This document shows positions 1 through 3,714 of a DNA stretch of 5,317 nt, one piece after another. Origin of the DNA: Acidimicrobiales bacterium (GTDB taxonomy: Bacteria > Actinomycetota > Acidimicrobiia > Acidimicrobiales > JABEUL01); the NCBI GenBank assembly GCA_013044465.1, contig JABEUL010000080.1, positions 1 through 5,317 on the forward strand, read 5' to 3'. The notes beneath the pieces were generated by a model that had not been told where the DNA came from, searched no databases, and worked only from the letters and a program-made list of their open reading frames with translations. A program made the translations under genes and the position numbers. The first letter of the stretch is position 1; the number at the start of each line of letters is the position of its first letter.

Positions 1-54
1 AGATTATTAGGTTTGGTCTTTGCCAACTAGTGGTAAAGTATGCAAGTCACAAAT

Positions 55-128
55 GGGGCTGTAGCTCAGTTGGCTAGAGCGCTTGACTGGCAGTCAAGAG
101 GTCGTGGGTTCGAGTCCCATCAGCTCCA
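55..128 (+). tRNA. tRNA-Ala, anticodon GGC
   Basis: A complete cloverleaf can be folded by eye. The acceptor stem GGGGCTG (55-61) pairs with CAGCTCC (121-127) with one G-T pair, and A128 is the discriminator. The anticodon stem CTTGA/TCAAG (82-86/94-98) encloses the loop CTGGCAG, with anticodon GGC at 89-91, which reads GCC (alanine). The T arm carries the usual GGGTTCGAGTCCC. The bases after the discriminator are CT, so CCA is not encoded and must be added after transcription. The gene is intact although it sits next to an integrase, as expected when an element inserts in a tRNA 3' end and restores the sequence. A weak -10-like TAAAGT lies at 34-39. Confidence 0.97.
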
Positions 129-130
129 CT
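98..130 (+). other. Probable attachment core (attL) in the tRNA-Ala 3' end
   Basis: Many tyrosine-recombinase elements insert in the 3' part of a tRNA gene and carry an identical copy of that segment at their far end. Here the integrase gene begins 97 bp after the tRNA and reads away from it, the usual arrangement at the int-proximal end. The core would lie somewhere between the anticodon stem and just beyond the discriminator base. No second copy is visible in the window, so the exact limits cannot be set and the far end must lie beyond 5317. Confidence 0.45.
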
Positions 131-187
131 TAAAAAAGCCTATTCAGAGGGGTTGAAATTAAATAGCCGCAAAAAACTTGCAGTTAT

Positions 188-208
188 TGACACTTATTGT
201 GACACTTA
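188..208 (+). repeat. Two 9-bp direct repeats TGACACTTA, 12-bp period
   Basis: TGACACTTA occurs at 188-196 and again at 200-208, just over one helical turn apart, between the tRNA 3' end and the integrase start. Directly repeated short motifs in this position are typical of arm-type sites bound by the N-terminal domain of tyrosine integrases, or of excisionase sites. They also lie just upstream of the likely -10 box of the integrase gene, so bound protein could control int transcription. The repeats are seen directly; the binding role is inferred. Confidence 0.5.
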
Positions 209-213
209 CCGGC

Positions 214-219
214 TAAAAT
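214..219 (+). promoter_or_regulatory. Candidate -10 box of the integrase gene (leaderless start)
   Basis: TAAAAT at 214-219 fits a -10 hexamer and ends 6 nt before the ATG at 226, so transcription would begin at or next to the start codon. No Shine-Dalgarno sequence precedes that ATG. Leaderless mRNAs are common in actinobacteria, so the two observations support each other. A consensus-like TTGACA lies at 187-192, but its 21-bp spacing to this box is too long for a standard promoter. Confidence 0.4.
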
Positions 220-225
220 TTGTGT

Positions 226-1470
226 ATGCAATCATCAACAACACCTCTCGCCACCGAAAAATTGGCCCGATCGATGCCTAAGAGTCCAAAAAGTAGGGCA
301 AAGAGGAAACCTAAGGCTAGAACAAATGGTGAAGGCACCCTTTTTCAGCGGAAGAATGGCACATGGGTGGCAAAGATCACGGTCTCAATCGAGGGAGGCA
401 AACAGAAGTTTAAAAGTATGAATGCAAAGACCCAAGAAGAAGCCTCACGAAAATTGAAAGAACTCACCAGTGAAGCCAGTCAAGGGATTGTCGTTGACGG
501 TGCTCTAACAGTGGGTGCATTTTTGAATGATTGGGGAAAAACTATACTACCTGCTCGAAATATAAAAGCAAATACTATCGAGAATTATCACAATTCAATT
601 AATTCACATATTGTTCCGGCAATTGGAAATATTAAGCTTTCAGCGCTTAAGGTTAAAGACGTTGAGAAAATGCTTCAAAATATGGCCAAAAAAAATATGA
701 GCCACTCCACAATGCGGATAACTCGATCCGTTCTGATTATCGCAATCAAGTATGCCGAGCAATGTGATATGGTTCCAAAAAATGTTGCCAGTTTAGCAAC
801 ATTGCCAAGAGGTCCCAAACGGGAAAGTAGAGCAATGACGGAGGATCAGGCCAAATTATTCCTAGAATCAGCTAGAGGCCACAGGCTTGAAGCTGCATGG
901 GTCGTCATGTTAGTTACTGGACTGAGAACAGGAGAATGCTTAGGTCTCGAATGGGATGCCATAGATCTCAAGAGTGGAACCCTAAGAGTAAAGCAAGCGC
1001 TTGTTACTCAAGGAAGGGACTTGCAAAGTACTGAGCCCAAAACGCCCAGAAAGCTAGTTTTAGGTGCTCCCAAGACTCCCAAAAGCAATCGTACTATAGC
1101 GTTGCCCAACCTGGCAATAAGGGCGTTAAGGTCACACAAAGACAGACAAGCCGTTGAAATTGTGAACGCAGGAGATAAATGGAACCATAGCAACCTGGTC
1201 TTCACTGGTATTTCCGGAAAGCCGATTAATCCTTCAAATTTTCGTCGATCATTTGTAAAGGTCACGGAATCTGCGGGACTGGGACATTGGCATCCTCATG
1301 AGCTTAGACATACCGCTGTAAGTTTATTGTCCGCTCACAGTTTGCCTCTTCAGCACATTGCCGACATGGCGGGGCATTCAAGTACCCGAATGACCGGCGA
1401 AGTATATCGCCATTCCATTCAACCATCGGTATCAGCGCATGTAGCGCCCATGGATGCAATCTTCAAATAG
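226..1470 (+). CDS. int: Tyrosine recombinase / site-specific integrase
   Basis: This 414-residue protein would catalyse site-specific integration and excision of the element at the tRNA-Ala gene. After a lysine/arginine-rich N-terminus comes an AP2-like arm-binding domain (about residues 34-80, GEGTLFQRKNGTWVAK), then a SAM-like core-binding domain (about 95-195), then the catalytic domain. The full catalytic set is visible: Arg234 in TGLRTGE, Lys283 in the PKTPKSNRT hairpin, His358 and Arg361 in HELRHT, His384 in GHSS and the nucleophile Tyr394 in EVYRH. Length and order are normal for phage/ICE integrases of actinobacteria. The ATG at 226 is preferred over the in-frame TTG at 220 because a -10 box at 214-219 would give a leaderless transcript. 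An internal ATG at 274 is a less likely start. The gene reads in the same direction as the tRNA, away from it. It appears functional, with no frameshift. Confidence 0.95.
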   Translation: MQSSTTPLATEKLARSMPKSPKSRAKRKPKARTNGEGTLFQRKNGTWVAKITVSIEGGKQKFKSMNAKTQEEASRKLKELTSEASQGIVVDGALTVGAFLNDWGKTILPARNIKANTIENYHNSINSHIVPAIGNIKLSALKVKDVEKMLQNMAKKNMSHSTMRITRSVLIIAIKYAEQCDMVPKNVASLATLPRGPKRESRAMTEDQAKLFLESARGHRLEAAWVVMLVTGLRTGECLGLEWDAIDLKSGTLRVKQALVTQGRDLQSTEPKTPRKLVLGAPKTPKSNRTIALPNLAIRALRSHKDRQAVEIVNAGDKWNHSNLVFTGISGKPINPSNFRRSFVKVTESAGLGHWHPHELRHTAVSLLSAHSLPLQHIADMAGHSSTRMTGEVYRHSIQPSVSAHVAPMDAIFK

Positions 1471-1568
1471 AGAACAACTCATTTGACATCTGCTAATTGG
1501 CCTAATAAATAAAAAAAGCAACAACTACCCAAAAATTATCGCGCCAACATTTATCTTAGAGGGATAAG

Positions 1569-1588
1569 TTTGCTCATTTCTCAGCAAA
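1569..1588. repeat. Inverted repeat TTTGCT-N8-AGCAAA
   Basis: Perfect 6-bp arms (1569-1574 and 1583-1588) are separated by 8 bases. A weaker 5-bp repeat, TTATC/GATAA (1551-1555/1563-1567), lies just upstream. No T-run follows, so it does not look like an intrinsic terminator; a protein-binding site is as likely. Confidence 0.3.
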
Positions 1589-1705
1589 ATCAACTACCTT
1601 TGTCAGTTTCTCCTTTACCTATATTATCGGTCATAAAAATTTGTCTGAAAATTGGGCTACATCATCTTTAGGCCTCCTATCAGCACATATGGAAATGTTT
1701 AAGAG

Positions 1706-1727
1706 AGTCAATTTAGATTAATTGACT
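1706..1727. promoter_or_regulatory. Inverted repeat AGTCAATT-N6-AATTGACT, possible operator
   Basis: Perfect 8-bp arms at 1706-1713 and 1720-1727 flank the spacer TAGATT. The site lies 50 bp upstream of the first small ORF of unit A. The right arm contains TTGACT, which could serve as a -35 element, and the spacer TAGATT resembles a -10 box. The symmetry suits a dimeric repressor. No T-rich tail follows, which argues against a terminator. The function is inferred from position and symmetry only. Confidence 0.45.
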
Positions 1728-1777
1728 TCAAAACTCAACTATCAATAGAAGTTGTTCACTAATTTTCTTTTACCGAA

Positions 1778-1897
1778 ATGAAGAATTCTAGAAAATCTCC
1801 AAAAAAGGTGCAAAAAGTTACCAAGCAATCGCACTATAAGGTGAAGAAGTTTTGCGCATTCGCAGAAGTCCGAGAAACCAGAAAGGTAAAAAAATGA
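1778..1897 (+). CDS. Small basic protein of unit A (39 aa), unknown function
   Basis: An ATG at 1778 opens a 39-residue frame rich in lysine and arginine, ending in TGA 1895-1897, which overlaps the ATG of the next gene as ATGA. This is a classic coupling overlap. It contains SRK near the N-terminus and SHYKVKK at about residues 18-24. The small ORF at 3320-3487 has SRK and SHCKVKR in the same order and also ends in an ATGA overlap with an HTH gene. In the shared codons AGA/CGA and AAG/AAA (twice) are silent changes, which suggests selection on the protein. No good Shine-Dalgarno sequence precedes the ATG, and the frame upstream is closed by TAA at 1760-1762. I do not recognise the family. 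It could be a nucleic-acid-binding peptide or a leader peptide that sets translation of the HTH gene. Confidence 0.45.
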   Translation: MKNSRKSPKKVQKVTKQSHYKVKKFCAFAEVRETRKVKK

Positions 1898-2091
1898 GCA
1901 ATCAATTAATGGCAGAACCATTACAGCTGTTAACAGTTGACGAAGCAATCGACCAACTAAAAATAGGAAGAACAATGCTTTATAAATTAATAAATACAGG
2001 CAAGCTGCAGAAAATCAAGTTGGGAACAAAAACGTTTGTCACCAATAAAAGCATTGAAAAGTTTATTTGTGAACTTGTTGAAGAGATTTAG
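1894..2091 (+). CDS. Excisionase-like MerR-type HTH DNA-binding protein (copy A)
   Basis: This 65-residue protein has the layout of the helix-turn-helix excisionase/AlpA-like family: a first helix in LTVDEAIDQLKI (13-24), a recognition helix in GRTMLYKLINTG (25-36), a basic wing KLQKIKLGTKTFV (37-49) and a C-terminal helix (51-64). Such proteins act as recombination directionality factors or as transcriptional regulators of mobile elements. The ATG at 1894 is chosen because AAAGG (1882-1886) lies 7 nt upstream; a longer in-frame start at 1852 would overlap most of the preceding small ORF. The stop is followed after 8 nt by the replication gene, whose ribosome site overlaps this stop codon, so the genes are likely co-translated. 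A paralogue lies at 3484-3714, with about 25 of 52 aligned positions identical. Whether this copy or the other is the true Xis cannot be told from sequence. Confidence 0.85.
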   Translation: MSNQLMAEPLQLLTVDEAIDQLKIGRTMLYKLINTGKLQKIKLGTKTFVTNKSIEKFICELVEEI

Positions 2092-2099
2092 GAGATCAG

Positions 2100-3176
2100 A
2101 TGACAACCATTTTAATCAAGAATACAGGAGACATTTTCCTTCCACCAACTTCAAGCGCACTCGTCACAACTGTGACGAATCCGCAAGATTCTTCTAATAG
2201 GACGGAAATGTTTGTTAAGAGTACGAACTTTGCAAAACATTTGTTTTTCATAGACAAGATTCGATATCGAATTCCGCTAAATGCCAATCCTGAGAAACAA
2301 ATTAATAATTTTGAAGCTAAACTTAGAAGTCGCTGGGGTTCTGGAGTCTACAAAATAGGAAGTTACTCATCAGTTTATCTGCGGTTAAATCGGGCAGGTA
2401 ACAGTGACCAAGGTTTTGACTTTATTACAATTGAATATAACCCTAATAAAATTACGGCTAGTCCCGTTCACGAGGTGGACAAAGTTATCGAACAGGCCAA
2501 AGCTTTATTAGTCGCTCTCGGTAATGATCTAGGAGAGGAATTATCTTTTGATCAAGCCGTGATTACCCGACTCGACATTACTGTGGACTTTCATGGCATC
2601 GAAAGTCCCTCTGAAATAATTGAAGGCCTGCTTGGTATATATCCTAAATATTCAAGATTTAAGAAGTTTTATCTGTCATTAGATCGTAGGGAGTTTGAAA
2701 CTTTGGTAGCGGGCACTAAGATTACACGCCTAACAATTTACAACAAATACGAACAGACTAAGTCGGAAAAATATCGCGGAACTCTCCGTTGGGAGGTAGT
2801 CCTGAAAAAAGACGCCCTAGATAGTAATGGATTTAACCTGCTCAGCGACCTGACTCAGGAACAGCTAGACATAGGAGGCCTCAAGTTGTGGGAGTGGTCG
2901 CAGGCTGGCAGAAGGATAGTTCGGACGAGAAATTATCTTTGGGAGCAAATTAATTTACTCGAAGCTAGCAAGAACGACAAGTTGAAATACTTTGCCTATC
3001 TTATCCTGACTTGTAGCGATATGACATTTGGTGAAACTTCGGTAGCCATGAGACGAAAGTTCTCAAATTACAATAAGGAGCTTGGCATTAGCTGTAGCTC
3101 GGAGCTTATTAGCCGAAATAATATAAAAAGCGTCTACCTGGATATAACTAGCGGATGTCTGGTCGAAGTCAACTAA
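2100..3176 (+). CDS. Replication initiator-like protein (G2P / Rep_trans type)
   Basis: This 358-residue protein resembles rolling-circle initiators of the filamentous-phage gene II (Phage_CRI) and Rep_trans groups. Such proteins nick the origin and start strand-displacement replication of the excised circle. Family-like blocks occur in order: IDKIRYRIPL (51-60), ITIEYNPNKI (109-118), ITRLDITVDF (155-164), LTIYNKYEQ (211-219) and LRWEVVLKK (229-237). The last three match the arg-Asp, Tyr-Asn-Lys and Arg-x-Glu strands typical of these initiators. The catalytic tyrosine is not certain; Tyr279 in RTRNYLWEQ is one candidate. No classical HUH motif is visible. The ATG at 2100 has GGAG (2091-2094) 5 nt upstream, overlapping the stop of the HTH gene. 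The neighbours (HTH protein upstream, helicase-like gene downstream) support a replication role. The recognition is from pattern memory, so another DNA-binding function remains possible. Confidence 0.65.
   Translation: MTTILIKNTGDIFLPPTSSALVTTVTNPQDSSNRTEMFVKSTNFAKHLFFIDKIRYRIPLNANPEKQINNFEAKLRSRWGSGVYKIGSYSSVYLRLNRAGNSDQGFDFITIEYNPNKITASPVHEVDKVIEQAKALLVALGNDLGEELSFDQAVITRLDITVDFHGIESPSEIIEGLLGIYPKYSRFKKFYLSLDRREFETLVAGTKITRLTIYNKYEQTKSEKYRGTLRWEVVLKKDALDSNGFNLLSDLTQEQLDIGGLKLWEWSQAGRRIVRTRNYLWEQINLLEASKNDKLKYFAYLILTCSDMTFGETSVAMRRKFSNYNKELGISCSSELISRNNIKSVYLDITSGCLVEVN
2259..2272. repeat. 14-bp perfect palindrome inside the initiator gene
   Basis: ATTCGATATCGAAT at 2259-2272 is fully self-complementary and lies in codons 54-58 of the initiator gene (around IRYRI). 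A perfect 14-bp palindrome is expected less than once by chance in a window this size, so it may be coincidence caused by the Arg-Tyr-Arg codons. It could be a binding site within the gene. Confidence 0.25.
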
Positions 3177-3200
3177 CACCTTGAAGCAATTGTTTTAATT

Positions 3201-3319
3201 TGATGTCAGCATCTACGGCGCAATCATAATCGTAGGAGCAGGCCATTATCAATTGTGCTGATAAAGGAATTGCCGTGATGTCAGTCTAATGATGAGTTTA
3301 AAGCTGAAATAGCTGACAT
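3201..3319. promoter_or_regulatory. Repeated TGATGTCAG / CTGACAT motifs before unit B, possible operator
   Basis: In the 143-bp gap after the initiator gene, TGATGTCAG occurs at 3201-3209 and 3276-3284 as a direct repeat. Its inverted core CTGACAT at 3313-3319 directly abuts the ATG at 3320. ATGTCAG 3278-3284 and CTGACAT 3313-3319 form 7-bp inverted arms around 28 bases. The first copy is itself followed by CATC, giving GATG-TCAG-CATC. Three copies of one 7-bp word in 120 bp suggest binding sites for a regulator, perhaps one of the HTH proteins, or initiator-binding sites of an origin. The role is inferred. Confidence 0.45.
3246..3264. repeat. Small hairpin TTATCA-N7-TGATAA
   Basis: Perfect 6-bp arms at 3246-3251 and 3259-3264 surround the loop ATTGTGC. 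It lies midway between the two TGATGTCAG repeats. A rolling-circle nick site is often displayed on a hairpin near the rep gene, so this is a weak origin candidate; it could also be an operator or a chance repeat. No T-run follows, so it is not an obvious terminator. Confidence 0.3.
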
Positions 3320-3487
3320 ATGGCGTCGGAGGTAGTTGAAGAAAAGAAGATGTCTACCAGACTCGTAAAGAGTTTTGAAATTAAAAAAGAAGGAAATCTA
3401 AATGAATCTCGAAAAATGCTTATGAAAACGTCCATGAACTCGCACTGCAAAGTGAAAAGACTTTTACTCGAAAGGAGTAAATTATGA
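3320..3487 (+). CDS. Small basic protein of unit B (55 aa), unknown function
   Basis: The frame opens after an in-frame TGA (3314-3316) with ATG 3320 and ends with TGA 3485-3487, overlapping the next HTH gene start as ATGA. Its second half carries SRK (codons near 3407-3415) and SHCKVKR (3440-3460), matching the order seen in the small ORF at 1778-1897. Both sit directly before HTH paralogues, which supports a real, duplicated gene. An alternative start is ATG 3350 (45 aa), and neither start has a well-placed ribosome site; GGAGG at 3328-3332 is 17 nt before 3350, which is too far. The N-terminal part (MASEVVEEKK) has no counterpart in the other copy. The terminal codons overlap the ribosome site (AAAGGAG 3471-3477) of the HTH gene, so translation of this ORF may control it. 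The family is unrecognised. Confidence 0.4.
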   Translation: MASEVVEEKKMSTRLVKSFEIKKEGNLNESRKMLMKTSMNSHCKVKRLLLERSKL

Positions 3488-3714
3488 CACAGTCATATAA
3501 TCTGAAAATATTATCAGTACCAGAGGCAATTGCCCAATTACGTATTGGCAGGACAATGTTTTACAAACTAGTTAAAGACAAAAAAATACGGTTGATCAAG
3601 ATTGGTAGTCGTAGTTTTATCCTGAAGAGAGAGATAGATAATTTCATTAGTTCGTTAATGCCCTCAGTTCTATCAGAAGAGCATCGCACTATTCATGGAT
3701 TGGAGGTGGTCTAA
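3484..3714 (+). CDS. Excisionase-like MerR-type HTH DNA-binding protein (copy B)
   Basis: This 76-residue protein is a paralogue of the one at 1894-2091. It has the helix LSVPEAIAQLRI (10-21), the recognition helix in GRTMFYKLVKDK (22-33), the basic wing KIRLIKIGSRSFIL (34-47) and the C-terminal helix REIDNFISSL (49-58). IGRTM and YKL are identical in both copies, so the DNA-recognition surface may be similar. It has about 12 extra C-terminal residues with no match in copy A. The start is well supported: AAAGGAG (3471-3477) lies 6 nt before the ATG. The stop TAA (3712-3714) is immediately followed by the GTG of the helicase gene in the same frame, and the last codons hold that gene's ribosome site. 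It probably regulates this unit or acts as the excision factor; the choice between these is open. Confidence 0.85.
   Translation: MTQSYNLKILSVPEAIAQLRIGRTMFYKLVKDKKIRLIKIGSRSFILKREIDNFISSLMPSVLSEEHRTIHGLEVV

Larger units (their letters stand above)
1471..1777. other. 307-bp non-coding region between int and unit A
   Basis: No convincing reading frame was found on either strand; the longest ATG-initiated frames checked are 14 codons or shorter and lack ribosome sites. The stretch is AT-rich and holds three inverted repeats: TTATC/GATAA (1551-1567), TTTGCT/AGCAAA (1569-1588) and AGTCAATT/AATTGACT (1706-1727). A TTGACA at 1483-1488 followed after 17 bp by TAAATA is a possible but weak promoter. 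The region probably holds the end of the int transcript and the control region of the replication units. An origin is possible but not shown. Confidence 0.6.

Noticed and set aside
129..181. Intrinsic terminator after the tRNA
   Set aside because: The A-run and GC-containing stretch do not form a stable hairpin followed by T residues.
187..219. TTGACA (187-192) paired with TAAAAT (214-219) as a standard promoter
   Set aside because: The 21-bp spacing is outside the usual range; only the -10 box is retained.
1008..1265. 85-codon minus-strand frame inside the integrase gene
   Set aside because: It lies fully antisense to the conserved catalytic domain and has no domain-like features.
1483..1511. 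TTGACA-N17-TAAATA as a firm promoter
   Set aside because: The -35 is consensus but the -10 is poor and no gene follows closely, so it is mentioned only as a possibility.
1685..1692. ACATATGG shared with 3317-3324 as a unit-specific motif
   Set aside because: An 8-bp match of an AT-rich word can easily occur by chance, and the surrounding sequence does not align.
1742..1975. 77-codon minus-strand frame with a hydrophobic, membrane-like translation
   Set aside because: It is antisense to the small ORF and HTH gene of unit A. Its leucine/phenylalanine richness is the complement of lysine-rich codons on the plus strand.
2096..2287. 63-codon minus-strand frame over the start of the initiator gene
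   Set aside because: It is antisense to a gene with a clear ribosome site and family motifs.
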